A stretch of 64,000 nucleotides of DNA from NCBI GenBank assembly GCA_025024175.1, contig QCXZ01000137.1:71114680-71178679 (forward strand), in the 5' to 3' direction. Below, in pieces: positions 25,867 to 37,149 of this stretch. Under the pieces are notes generated by a model. That model did no database searches, had not been told where the DNA came from, and worked only from the letters and a program-made list of their open reading frames with translations. How positions within the stretch are numbered: position 1 is the stretch's first letter; the number at the start of each line of letters is the position of its first letter. This DNA comes from Rhyzopertha dominica. Its lineage: Eukaryota; Arthropoda; Insecta; Coleoptera; Bostrichidae. Made by a program: the position numbers and the translations under genes.

Positions 25867-26241
25867 GTTGCAACCCCTGGATGTAGCTTTCTTCTGACCG
25901 CTTACAAAAGCGTATGCCAGAGAATGTGAACGCTAGCACACCTGCCATCCCGTTAGACCAATAACTCAACATCAAACAGGAACTCTGTTTGGAAAGGCTT
26001 ATTCTAAGATTGCATCTTTAGAAAAAGCAGTGAAGGCATTAGAAGCTTGTGGAATTTGGCCTTATAACCGAGATATTTTAACGAATGAAGATTTCAGGCC
26101 ACCTACAGTAACAGATCGAGCAATTCTAAGCAGCAGCACAAAGCAAGATACAAATTTTAATGACAATAGTGATCCGAAGGACTCGTTACACATGACAAAA
26201 CGAAATCATCAGACATTGTCACTATCGCTTGGAATTTCTTA

Positions 26242-28524
26242 ATAGATTCCAACCCTGCGTCTAATACCCAAGCACGTGTAACATGAGGTTAACGGAATGT
26301 TTTCAAGGTGGTTTAGCGCTCGTTCGGTTCTACACGATAGTTGACGATCTTCGAAGCAAGTTCCCCTTCCGCGCATCTCATATGTTTTGTAACAGCATAG
26401 ATTAATTAAGAAAGATACCCATTGTAAATGCACCGCATTGCCACAGAACCGTAGTGAATGATCTTCACTCAAGAGGGCGAAAGAATGTCCAAAGCGCGCG
26501 ATATTGTATCCCAAATGTTTTGTACTGTATGTCCCTCCCGCCCAGACAGCATGCGAACGGAATGTGGGCGGTAGTCACAATCCCACCACTGCACTTCTAC
26601 AGCAGCTGACTGCAACACCCGTAATGCTTAACAAAATAATATTTTATGTAGCGAAGGGTCAATAGTAGAGTGCCCGATCGGACATATTATGACTTGTGTG
26701 GAGGACTCGGGATTACAAGCTAAAACTTACACAGATGTAGGCTAATATATTGATAATTATTAATCCAGAATTATAAAAATTAGACCGAGCCGAAAGTCTA
26801 TATCGTTAAAAATGCAACTAACGGTGCATTGTATTTAATTTGAAACATTTTCTGTACCGAATATTTTTAAATAAATTTTTGACTTGCAAAATACATTGCC
26901 TCTTACAGCCGAAAAATAATAAAATGTCAGTTTTTCGGTTTCAGCGCCGTCTACAATTAATTCAAAATTCCCTAATTTTCAGTTTACCTAGCATTATCGC
27001 GAAAACTAAGGTTCAACTCAAAAAAATATATTCTTATTAAAAGTTAGCCGTGTCCTTTTAGGTGCCATTCGTGGCAAATTCATATTTTTTGATTTACCGA
27101 TAAAGGTAGTATAAAATTAAATGTAAAAGATTACATTTTTCTGGGAGATGCGACTGCTGCCGCGTTCGCGTGGCCGCATCGTCCATCTCTACTATTTCCG
27201 TAGCTCCGTCCTTCGTCCACTAGTGCAGCTCAGGGAGGGACGCGATAGATCAAAATACAATAATTAGGAAATCTGTCTAAATTAATCCTATTTAAGTTTT
27301 CATATTGACAAACACATTCGAAAGTATATTAAAAATCCTCACTAACCTACGAAAGAAAAATTAAACTAATAACTACGCATGTAGTTCATTAAACGTTTTA
27401 TTATACAATTCTGCACGCAAATCATGATAAAATAAATTAATCTTTTTACAAAATTGCACAATTTACTTATCGAAATTTGTTGAGCTGTGGTATTCCTGAG
27501 TCTTAAGACATCTTTATATGAAACGGAATGTCCTCAAGAATGTAATGTTTCAACCAATATTTTAGATCTAAATTCTTGATGTACGAAAAATCCGATTGTT
27601 ACGAGTTTAAGGCATCTTGACAAATGCTCGTTATAGCTACAGGATCTTCAGCAGTCCCCTCATTAAATGCAAGCAAACCAATTATCCAGTACAATACATC
27701 TGGTATGTGTTTCTTGGAGCCTTTTATATCTATTTCCTGTCACTTAAAAATACAGATGATATTTTATCCATTTTGCACCTTATATTGGTACATATTTTAT
27801 TAATAACGGCGATTTCTACTTCCGCTACAGTATGGTGTTGCAAATCTGGTAATCTGTCTGATTATACTGATATTTTACTATTAATAGAAAATAGCTACCA
27901 CTATCGCAAATACTGCTAACTCTTTTACTTTTATAGAGCACATCAATATTGTGTTAAAAATCTTTCTTTATTATCGAGCAGTAATATACTATCTTTTCAC
28001 TATCTTTTTTTAAACAGTCAAGAACAAAAGTATACTAATGTCGACCCGCGTCAATATTTTAATCAGAGAATAAAAAAACTTGTTCTTTGTTAAAGTGTGC
28101 ATAAATTGTATGTAAAATGTATCCACAAATACAACGGATTTGGTTGGTACCTTTAAAAACATTTGTTAATGTGCTATACCTACGGCTTCTAGTAATTAGC
28201 CCGAATGATACGACTCTATACATATAGTAGCTTGCCTAATAGTAGACCTTGCCAGGTATAACAAGCTTTCCATTGCAGTTTGTTGCTAAAAGCTACGACT
28301 GCCTTCAAATAATTCCTCATCGAAAAAGGAAAATAACTGTCTTAGTCGTGAATAAAGCGCGCTGTGCAGAGGGTTGTGGGGCGTAAATTTCCAAAATAAG
28401 TAAAAATTTTTGTTTTTTTTTTAATATCTTTGGCACCTCACCTTTATTATATTAAGATACTACGCTTAAATGGCAAATATAATTTTTTTAAATTTCTAAT
28501 AACGCCGTCACTATGCTTTCTTAT
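26242..28524. other. mostly unassigned; one hydrophobic open frame
   Basis: No repeat family was recognised. A short GC-richer patch lies at 27150-27250. At 27617-27919 (+) an uninterrupted frame of about 100 codons has two hydrophobic stretches (IWYVFLGAFYIYFL and ILSILHLILVHILLITAI). It lacks an ATG and clear splice sites, so I do not call it a gene. Confidence 0.35.
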
Positions 28525-29455
28525 AGAGCGCCTCAATGAATTTCGTTCGTTTTAAACACTACCTAATTCGCCAGACGTTTAGCTTGAGCACAAAAACGCG
28601 TTGGTTTATTGGTGTGTGCAAATTCGCAATATAATACATAGTTTGTGGCATAATATTTTTGTGTAGCAATGTCGAATTTCACAGCGGCGTCCGTGGACAT
28701 GCGAGTATGGTTCAAAATAGCCCAAAAGGTACGCGATACTCGACTTTATGCACACAGAATTGATATTTAATTGCAAATAGTTTCTGTGATTATTCGTTCC
28801 CTCTTGCAATTATTGTCGTTTTGCTAATGTATATTTATGTAGACCTAGGTATCTAAATCTCTTAAGCTGTAAGCTCTGTTTTTATATAAATTGAAAATTA
28901 AAGCATGTTTGTTGCATGAATTACAGATCTATTTATAACAATACACAATAAAAGTGACAATAGTTCGGATAGTGAGCTAGAGTCAAAAATGAAATTCATT
29001 TCAATTTAAAAATGTGCAGCGGCAGAAACAGTTTTTATTTTAATCAGCGCTTGGAATTTCAGGATTTTGGTACAAAATAATCTTTGCTTATTATGACAAA
29101 CGCGCTAATTATAATGACGCCTCTAAAATGAACTATGTCCGACTTTATGCGTTCGCTGTAGCAGAAGGTCGTATATCGCGCAGCTGTACAGTTATACTGG
29201 ACCTTACTCGCATTCCTACTCTTGCCGGTTGCCGCTGTGAAATTCGGCATTGCCAGACAAAAAAATTCTTATTCGACAAATGACGCGATTCTTTTCAAAT
29301 TTTTATGCACCAAAGTAGCTGCCATCTTAAACTTTTATTTCACTTATTTTTTCGATAAACCAACGCGTTTTCGAGCTAGGAGAAAGTAAACGTTTTAGGA
29401 GTAAGGTAGTGTTCAAAACGGACGAAATTCATTAAGGCGCTGTACCTATATACGA
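28525..29455. repeat. foldback element with long imperfect inverted repeats
   Basis: The outer left sequence GAGCGCCTxAATGAATTTCGT (about 28534) is matched in inverse at about 29420-29445. Further matched words are AACGCGTTGGTTTAT, TCGAATTTCACAGCGGC and CGACTTTATGC. Arms reach inward to about 28760 and 29130. There is no transposase motif, so it is probably a non-autonomous DNA element of about 930 bases. Confidence 0.7.
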
Positions 29456-30098
29456 TAACATTATTAGTTGCATGGTTACTGAAAGGTGTGCTGTTTTTGG
29501 CCGCACTATATAAACATATTATTATGAACGAAAAGTAACAACGAAAAGTAACAACACCGGCAAGTGTTGAAATGGTGCTTAATTATTACCAAAAGTTGCA
29601 AAAAAAAAGGCATTAGCCTTTTGTGCTGAAACTGGCAACACGGGGCAGTCGGCACCCACTTGGGCCATGGTAATACCACACCACGCCCCAATCTAGTGCA
29701 GCACATTTTTAACTACCCATCTCTCTCTGACTCACATCAAGTAGATCTGTTGTACGTATATCAGTGTTAGCTTGTAACGACAAAGTGCGCTACTTAAGGA
29801 GAGGGTAATTTTCGTTTCTTATTCCTTTCCACTCACGGACAAATTAGAAGAGCAAGAACTAGTTAACGACGTGATGAATATTTTAAGTGAAGTTAAGAAC
29901 CAACTACTGTGGCCCTCTACAATCAAGATCTAAAAGCTATCAAATTATCGTGTACATTGGTTGGGTATCTTTCTTAATTTATCTATGGTAACAGCTTATA
30001 GATCCATTCATACATATTTGTAGATGCTTGACTAACACTAAATGCCATAAAATGAAGATGGAAGACTAAATTTCTAATAATTGTAATTAATTACTACA
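29456..30098. other. no recognisable feature
   Basis: No coding motif or paired repeat seen. Confidence 0.4.
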
Positions 30099-30283
30099 TT
30101 GAATAGCTTGCAAACAAGCTGGTTTTTGTTTGTGCTTTGCTTCACACTATTTATCGAATAATTTGGCGATTACGAAAGGTTACTTGAAAATGACTGTCCG
30201 GTCGAAATCACCGGAGAATTATTCGATAAATAGTATGAAACAAAGTACAAACGACAACCAGCTTGTTTGCAAGCTATTCAATT
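30099..30283. repeat. small inverted-repeat element, family B copy 2
   Basis: TTGAATAGCTTGCAAACAAG at the left end is matched exactly in inverse at the right end. The arms continue through TTTGTTTGTxCTTTG and ACTATTTATCGAATAATT to a loop of about 50 bases around 30170-30215. Half of the structure recurs at 8562-8680. Confidence 0.75.
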
Positions 30284-30582
30284 TGATGATTTCGTCATAT
30301 TTCACAAACAGTATGCATTCGAAACTATACAGTTTATTATTATTAGTAGTTATTTTAGTACCTCTGATGGTCTGGCGTTGTTATAAAAAATACGTCCAAA
30401 ACCATATTTTATTATTATTTTCGTTCATTTCACATAAACACTCGTTTTTGCCGTTTCACTTTACATACGATTTAATTTATATTTATACCCCACATTTATC
30501 TATTCAATCCACCAGAGGGCTCTGAACGCGGGCGCTTGCACGCTCCCTATAAATATAATAACTATGCATACATTGGCACCAT

Positions 30583-31082
30583 GGCAACAAAGTCACCGAA
30601 CGATAGTACAGGAAGCAGGCCAATTTGCCCTCAAGTGGGACCATCATCAGCAGCAGACCTCTCACTTCACAGTTCAGCATTTGTGCATCAATAGTTTTTA
30701 GACATACAGCACCTTCTCCAGAATACGTGTTAGCAAAAGATATTAAACCATTACAAAAGGCACAACGATCCTGTACAAAGCGCAGGAAAGAAGTGAAGTC
30801 CACTATGATGAACGATTTACCATTTAAAAATTCACCGGAAGAAGAAATTGCATTGAAAATCGTAAAATCTAAACGAATACTTATCAAAAAATCATTAAGA
30901 AATAAAAATGTAAAATAGTTAAGATGTAAACATCCCAAAAAAGTGGATATGCAATGTTTGCGAAGAAATTTATATCGATCCTCCCGTTCGTGATTGGATA
31001 CAATGTTATAAGTCCTCCACACGAAGACTGCACAAGTTACTCGAGCATAGGGAACTTTACATGCATCTTTTGTGATCACAGT
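30583..31082 (+). pseudogene. C-terminal fragment of pogo/Tigger transposase with PHD-like finger
   Basis: Plus-strand frames read VGPSSAADLS, then IKPLQKAQR.CTKRRKE (about 30745-30795), a basic/acidic tail, and then WICNVCEEIYIDPPVRDWIQC (about 30943-31005) followed in a shifted frame by HEDC and FTCIFCD. CxxC, DWIQC, HxxC and CxxC make a PHD-like zinc finger found at the C-terminus of some pogo-type (DDE_1) transposases. It carries stops and frameshifts. It may belong to the same family as the 24.6-26.2 kb copy, which lacks this end. Confidence 0.65.
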
Positions 31083-31439
31083 TCCGATTAAAGCGTGTAT
31101 GCGTACTCTTTGTTGTTTGTCTGCGTATTATTTGACGACATGCAATCAATGAGTACGCAAAAGAAGTTGTTTTTGTTTTTTCTTATTATTTGAGACTGAA
31201 ATTTAGAATTTTGTTTCTGTTTTGTGCTAGTATTTGTACAATATATAAAAGAACATCCCATAACTTTTGTGTATTTTTTCCAAAAACGGCGTACTCTTGC
31301 CCTCCTTTCTCCTATATACCGAATTATACCGAATATGTACCTGTATTACTGCCTATTTTAATAGGCAATAACTAGCAAGACATTTAAATGTACCCAGATC
31401 CACGGTGCAAAACGTTTTATAGGTTTCATGGAAAAACTT

Positions 31440-31900
31440 GCGGTTGAAACAAAACAAAGTTCGGTACGAAAAAAAGGTTTGCGAGATGACAAAATTTGCT
31501 TACAATCACAAATTACCCGAACAAGATAAAGCGGTATTGCAATGTCTACGGTTTATAGAGTCAAGATTAATGCTGGATTAAAAACGTACAAAGTTACAAA
31601 AAGAAAGAATAACTACAGTGCCAGCCCGTAAGCTGCACATGTCTTTCTTACACAATTTCACTACTGCTTCATTCAATAATGAAACTTATTTTGCTGCTGA
31701 CCTTAAATTCCTGGACAAGAATTTTATGTTACAATAAATGAGTAAGAGCAATCTGGCTGCAAAACATAAAAAGGCAAGTAAATTCCCAAAGAGATTTTTG
31801 ATTTGGCAAGTAATATATGCGTGTTGTCTAAAAACGAGAAATTTATCACCAAATTATGTAAAAGAATGTAAAAAAACGTTTGCTTGTATATTTTTTTATT
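31440..31900 (+). pseudogene. Tc1/mariner-superfamily transposase fragment
   Basis: Across shifting plus-strand frames: MSTVYRVKINAGLKTYKVTKRK (second helix-turn-helix and linker, about 31540-31605), NNETYFAADLKFLDKNFML (31675-31733, the DDETYxKxD region with Asp replaced by Asn), then KASKFPKRFLIWQVIYACC (31773-31830, the WQAICSCG region), LKTRNLS and YVKECKK. This order is characteristic of one IS630/Tc1/mariner branch. Several stops; both ends are missing. Confidence 0.75.
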
Positions 31901-32718
31901 AAACTTAGCTACTTGCCATTATGTTTGTGATCTTTGCAATTTTTTGTTTCAGTTTCAATTAGATACGACATATTTATGATATTCTTATTGATTTAGTTTA
32001 TTGCAATGATTTTGGTACCTACCTAGTTACAGGAAGTAACATAAATTTACATGTCAATAAATAGCATGCATGCAATCTACAAGCACTCAACCGAAAAAGC
32101 ATTCTTCTTGTATGTATTGAATTAAGATTTAATAAATCTGCCTAATATTTGTACCTAGCCTGTGCCTTTTGCAGGATATATTCCATAATCAAACAAAACT
32201 AGAAATTTTAAGAGCTTGCGTTGAATCGATTCAAGTAAATCAGTACAAAATTATGGAGACGAATCAAAATTTACCCTCCACATTTATGTTTGGAACGAAC
32301 TATCGAAATGTAAAGAGAATTCAATGTGTTGTTGCTCTGAAAATTAAGATAATTTCTATAACGAATCTAACGCAAGTGAAAAGCTTTGGCGACTGTATTT
32401 GTGACGTGTTTATTAAACAGGTGTAACACCCAAGTCCATTAGGGTAATAATATACCACCTAGAAAGTTCAACAAAGTACGTACACGACGGAAGGTACCTA
32501 CTGGTTTCTTGGAAACCAAACTACAGTTTATTTAAATATGTTCCGAAATAAGGGATTGAGAGAGCACTATTCAAAAATTGGAATCAAGTTCTCCTAAAAA
32601 AATATAATAGTTATTACTTACTTATTACTAATGAAACGTGTAATATTAACAAAAAATAACAAAAAGAACAAAGAACCAAGATCCTATATCTAAATTACAC
32701 CTAATCAGGCAAACAAAC
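31901..32718. other. no recognisable feature
   Basis: AT-rich, no motif found. Confidence 0.4.
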
Positions 32719-33047
32719 TCATCCGACGTAAGTTACTGTAACGAACTTGCTGACGTTTTTCTCCTGAATAATCCCGAAGTCTTCATTCACGGTGAATGTG
32801 ACGAAGTAGGAAGGATTACATTCGGATAGTTTGATTAAATTCTCCACATCTGCAGCGCTGTTTTCTTTCTCCGGTAGTTGTTCTTGCATGACAAAATCTG
32901 CTTTGTCTTATTTCATCCATCGTTCAATCTGGCTACCGGAAGAGCATTAGCGAAGTTGTAGTTTTGTACGACTTCTTTAAAGGAGCTAGCAGTATAGTAT
33001 TCGTCGAGCGTTTTATCCCCCTTTCCGAACAATGTGAAATGGAAAAG
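32719..33047 (-). pseudogene. decayed coding stretch of unknown family
   Basis: Two minus-strand segments look protein-coding in composition. The first (about 33047-32914) reads DLFHFTLFGKGDKTLDEYY and continues ASSFKEVVQNYNFANALPVA to a stop. The second, in another frame (about 32905-32719), reads MQEQLPEKENSAADVENLIK and continues ECNPSYFVTFTVNEDFG before a TGA. Their polar, varied composition differs from the Phe/Leu/Lys/Asn-rich chance frames nearby. I do not recognise the family: it may be a transposon protein or a host exon relic. Confidence 0.35.
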
Positions 33048-34511
33048 ATCTCAAGAGCGCTGCAACGAGATGCGCAAAAAATAGGACTGGGAATCAATCA
33101 GGTGTAAACAACTTTTATGGCCGACGAGAAGAGACAAGGCATATTGTAAAATTCGCACAAGTTCAGCCGTTACTACTCGCGATAGTTTTTGTCCTAATAA
33201 AGAATAGACACGAAAACTAACAAGAATTAGCTAGTTAAAGGTTTACATTCAATCGGTAAACTTTAATATAGTCAAGTGATGCTATTTTAAATTTCTGCAA
33301 AGAAAAGTGGATTACTGCTAAATTTTATTTAGTAGTGCGATATTGTCTGGCTTGTTTTGCCACTTGGAGATTCAGCTATTTACTTATACCACTATTTTAT
33401 TTTGATAACTTACCATTATCTTGGCGCACAAATGCAATGCAGACATTTCAGCACCTGATCATGATAGGGATGAACTTACCTGAAAGAAAAAAAGATAATG
33501 AATTAATATATCAGTACAAATCATTTCAAAGAAACAAACTATGCACAACAACTTTCAGAAACCAGCTTTACCTAAAGACTATTCTTAAAATTGTTGTTTC
33601 GTAAACAATAAATATGTTGGGTAAAATTTAATGTGATTGAGTATCAACAAAAGTTTACTTTACAACACTCGATTCTCAAATTTAAATGCGTTTATGTTGA
33701 ACTTGTTGTTTTGGAGTGATACCAATCTACACATTTTCCGTAAAAGTCACACCAAAATGCATCAAAAAGGCAATTTGATTAGTGATAGTTATTTTCAGCT
33801 GTTAGAAAACGTTATTAACTGCTCACCCAAACATTGGAGGAAGATGTAAATCTCCAAGAAAACCACCTTTTCTGGAACGCCTATCATGTACGAGTACACC
33901 GTTTGCTAGATGCTTCTTTTAATGGACAATTTAACCCCTTTTGATTTTTTGTGCTTTATTCTACACCACCTGAATCTCTGCAAGTGCTTTGGGAAGAATA
34001 TTGAAGAGTTTCGTTTGAAAATTGTTTCTACTATTGTATGGGAGTTGAGGTGGACATTTTGCACAGGACATTCGTTAAATTGAATAGCGTTTTCATAGCT
34101 AATTTTGTGGTTGCATCGACATGGTTCATGTAAAACGATGTACCACTTGACCCTCCTCGCTATTAAAATTCTTTGGAGGGGTGGCTTTTTGCGCTAGGGA
34201 GGTGCAGAGGTAACTTTGAAACCAAGATAAAATTTGGTCCGCCTTCAAGTTAATAGTGACCCGTTTCATTTTTTCCAAAGTTAGATCGCAGATTTTAGGG
34301 GGTGCAAATTTTAGTTAGAACACGCTGTGCCAGTAATAATGACCTTAACGCAGCAAGAAAATACATACTTTGAAGTTAACTATGAAAAACGCTTTTTATG
34401 CTTTTGATGAATAAATAATAATAACAAATCTTGAAATCCTGACAATTACCTATAACAATTGAGTTACCAAGCAAAATTACGCTACATTTACCATGGACTA
34501 TAATACTACTA
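33048..34511. other. no recognisable feature
   Basis: Frames at 33335-33604 and 33637-33849 (+) are open but motif-free. A GC-richer patch near 34150-34320 may be part of an unidentified repeat. Confidence 0.35.
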
Positions 34512-34513
34512 TA

Positions 34514-34852
34514 CAGGGTTCCTATAAATGACTCATGCATCCAGGGCGCTTATGAAAATTATCGATTAAATCAATTTGCCGCCTCTCTGGTAAGTGACGT
34601 ATACTTGTCGTCTGTCGATTTTTTAATTATTATATATACTTTTCTATTTTCAACATATTCTGTATTTTGTGGGATAATTAGCTTTAAGGTTACAGAAAGC
34701 TCACATTTCAGGGGTGTGGTGTGACATTGATCTGCAACCTTCAGTAGTATCGCCATGCACATTGTAGCTTAGCAACAGTTACAAAAAGGCGGCACAAAAA
34801 AATTTAGAAATGAACGCCGCCCGCGTTGCATGAATCATTGATAAAAGCCCTG
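34514..34852. mobile_element. MITE, TA target duplication
   Basis: Ends CAGGGxTxxTAT and the inverted ATAxAAGCCCTG are flanked by TA (34512-34513, 34853-34854). Imperfect inverted repeats reach about 85 bases inward to the GCCGCCT words. Non-coding and 339 bases long; consistent with a Tc1/mariner-mobilised MITE. Confidence 0.8.
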
Positions 34853-34854
34853 TA

Positions 34855-35375
34855 CAAAGGTATACTTATCTTTGGGATGTCACGCTAATATAAAACGTGT
34901 CTTAATATTGTAACTTAAAGAGAACCAGCTAATCAAACACTAAAATTGAGGAGCCGGACTTCAGGACTGGTTACTTAAAGCAATATAGCACTATAAATCA
35001 TATAAGATTGAATGCTATGTATTAGGTTGTTCAGAAAAGAATGTGGGTTTTTTATTTAACGCAAATTTATCCCCATAAATCATTAATTTAATTTAATGTG
35101 CCATATGTCATTGAAAAGCTTATTTCAGGCTCTCTGTTTCATTTTACCGTCATAAATAAACTTGTTTCACGTTGGCAAAAATGTGTTGATTCTAATGGTT
35201 TTTACTTCGATTATTAAGTTTTGTTTAAAGCAAGTTATGCTACTTTAAAGTCACAAGCTAAAGCCCACATCCCTTTCTAAACAATCAAATAAAATGGGCA
35301 ACAGGATCGACAGCAATGAGTACCTACTACTAACCGAGCTGAATAAAAATGGTGTATATTGCCTCAAAATGTATA
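34855..35375. other. no recognisable feature
   Basis: No motif or paired repeat seen. Confidence 0.4.
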
Positions 35376-37147
35376 AAAAACGGCTGCAAATTGAATCAAT
35401 ACTTCCACATCCAATTGTCAAAATGACATTTACGTTTTTATTTACTGTATACTGTACGATTAGTAATCAGGTTTTAAGCATTTTTTCTCTCTACACATTT
35501 TTTCTAAGACAAACGGTTCTCGTGATATTAGCAAAAATACATAAATAATCAAAATCGTTTTTTCCAAATAACTCAATAATTATTAACTTAACAAAAAAAT
35601 GGCAAGAGTTCTTTTCGATCAGAAATTTGATTTTCTTTATAATATTAAAGTTTTAAGAAAATCGTATGGGCAGGGTCCAAAATACGTCTTTTGGAAATAT
35701 TTCGAAAATGTCAAAATTTGGGAAAATATTATTAAAACACTTTTTGTAAAAAAAATTATTTCCTATCTGGGCGGCTATTCTGGATCCTAGGAAACGACAG
35801 TTCCTAGGAGAGAAATAATATTTCACTTTCTCTTACAACTTTCCTACTTGAAAATTNAGTTTTCTTGACTTGGGATGGACACAAAGTCGCATAGAAAATT
35901 AGTAGACAATGTTGCCAATGTTAACCAGATGCCTCGTACCTGCTGTTGGTTACCATTAACCAATCAGGTGGTCATAATAAGACGTGGGGTGCTCCGAATC
36001 TGATTCCTGAAAACGTCACCCACTCGTTAAAAATTTGCGCATTGCGAATAACATTGCACACTTCTTAAAATGCCTTACTCACTAAGGATTGGGTGGCTCA
36101 TGGCTGTAAACGAATTTGAGCCAGTAAGTTGCTGGTAACTTCCGCATGGAAAAAAGGAAGTGCGCATAAAGCAAACTGATCATAAACACAGGCAGAGCAA
36201 TTATAAAAAAAATTTTGTTTACTAGTTAGTGGAGATTTTTTTGTACGTTCAATCACGAAATGTCTCAGCGTTTCTATAATATAACATGCCAATTCGTGAT
36301 TATATACATCTTTTTTAAATGCTTTTGAGATCGAAACACAGGCTCGTTCTTTCAATAGCATTAATTATATTTGTGGCAGTAGCTAATTCAACGTAATCCA
36401 TACTTAATGTTTGTACACCTACAAGGTCTTTTTGTTTTATTATTTCAAATACAGCAGTATATTAGCACATCTAGTTATTATAATACAAACCTAATACAAA
36501 ATACTCGGGCATCTTAAATACAAGTTGCATCGTTTTACTTTTATTTCCTTCGTAGTATAGAATATCGCAAAATTATTGACATTATAAAGAGTTCCATAAT
36601 GACATTGGCAGTAACCACAGTAACAGCATCGTAAGAAATCGCTTTATTCTTACAAAATAGCACGATAATTTAATTTCCTAGGAAACCTGATGAAAGTGAA
36701 CGTTCACGATTTCAAGAATACCAAATTTATTATACTGCGAAAACTGCGCCTACTTTCTCATAGTAATTGAGTCTAGAATAAGTACCCTGAAGGTATTTTC
36801 ATTTTTTGAATATATTAAGTATTTTCGGAGATATTTAGGAAACGCCGTTTTTTATAAGTGAAAAAGAAAAATTTGCAAAAAAGGTAGTTACCTCTCAATT
36901 TCACCCCTTCCCGATACCCTACTTATCGCTTTGGGTAGATGGGATTTATAAGTGTGCCAAATTTCCAGTTCATATGTTAAGTCTTTTGAAAGTTATCGTG
37001 TCTACAAACAAAACCACAGACACACAGACAAGAAATATTTTGCTCAAGTTTTTTTTTACGTTTTTGAGCATTTTACAGCGATTGAGCAAATAAAAATTAT
37101 TTAATTTTTTTTGCGATACAGTACTTCCCATCCATTGGATGTGGAAG
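35376..37147. repeat. unclassified TIR repeat family A, copy 2, with inserted DNA
   Basis: Begins with GCAAATTGAATCAATACTTC as copy 1 does (5701-6555) and ends with the same inverted GGATGTGGAAGTA. It matches copy 1 over about 35380-35770 and 36795-37147. The middle kilobase has no counterpart in copy 1, so either it is an insertion or copy 1 is internally deleted. Confidence 0.65.
35771..36793 (-). other. extra kilobase inside repeat family A copy 2
   Basis: Sequence present only in this copy. A minus-strand open frame (36098-36361, 87 codons) reads LKERACVSISKAFKKDVYN and is more protein-like than nearby frames, but I do not recognise it. If the family's longer form carries a transposase here, this would be its remnant. 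No clear TIR or target duplication bounds the segment. Confidence 0.35.
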
Positions 37148-37149
37148 TA

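Larger units (their letters stand above)
24646..26241 (+). pseudogene. pogo/Tigger-type transposase pseudogene (split)
   Basis: From the ATG at 24646 the plus strand reads MRKYKRKSD, then a psq-type HTH (LAQEIGVPKATLRKRLLKG, about 24750-24800), an EYCRDLDRTFYSISLKSL segment and, after an internal deletion, LLTAVCCMSATENYVLPAL and LLLLDNHSSHISLEA (about 25090-25140, catalytic Asp), then GINHFLCLPPNIGYKLQP. A 658-base P-like element interrupts it at 25209. Beyond it the frame resumes with LQPLDVAFF, PLTKAYAREC and, at 26000-26240, GTLFGKAYSKIASLEKA and CGIWPYNRDI..NEDF. The family domain is DDE_1. Stops, deletions and the insertion inactivate it. The C-terminal finger of the family appears separately at 30.6-31.1 kb. 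Confidence 0.88.

Noticed and set aside
30504..31079. 191-codon minus-strand open frame
   Set aside because: It is the antisense of the pogo C-terminal fragment, whose plus-strand motifs are convincing.
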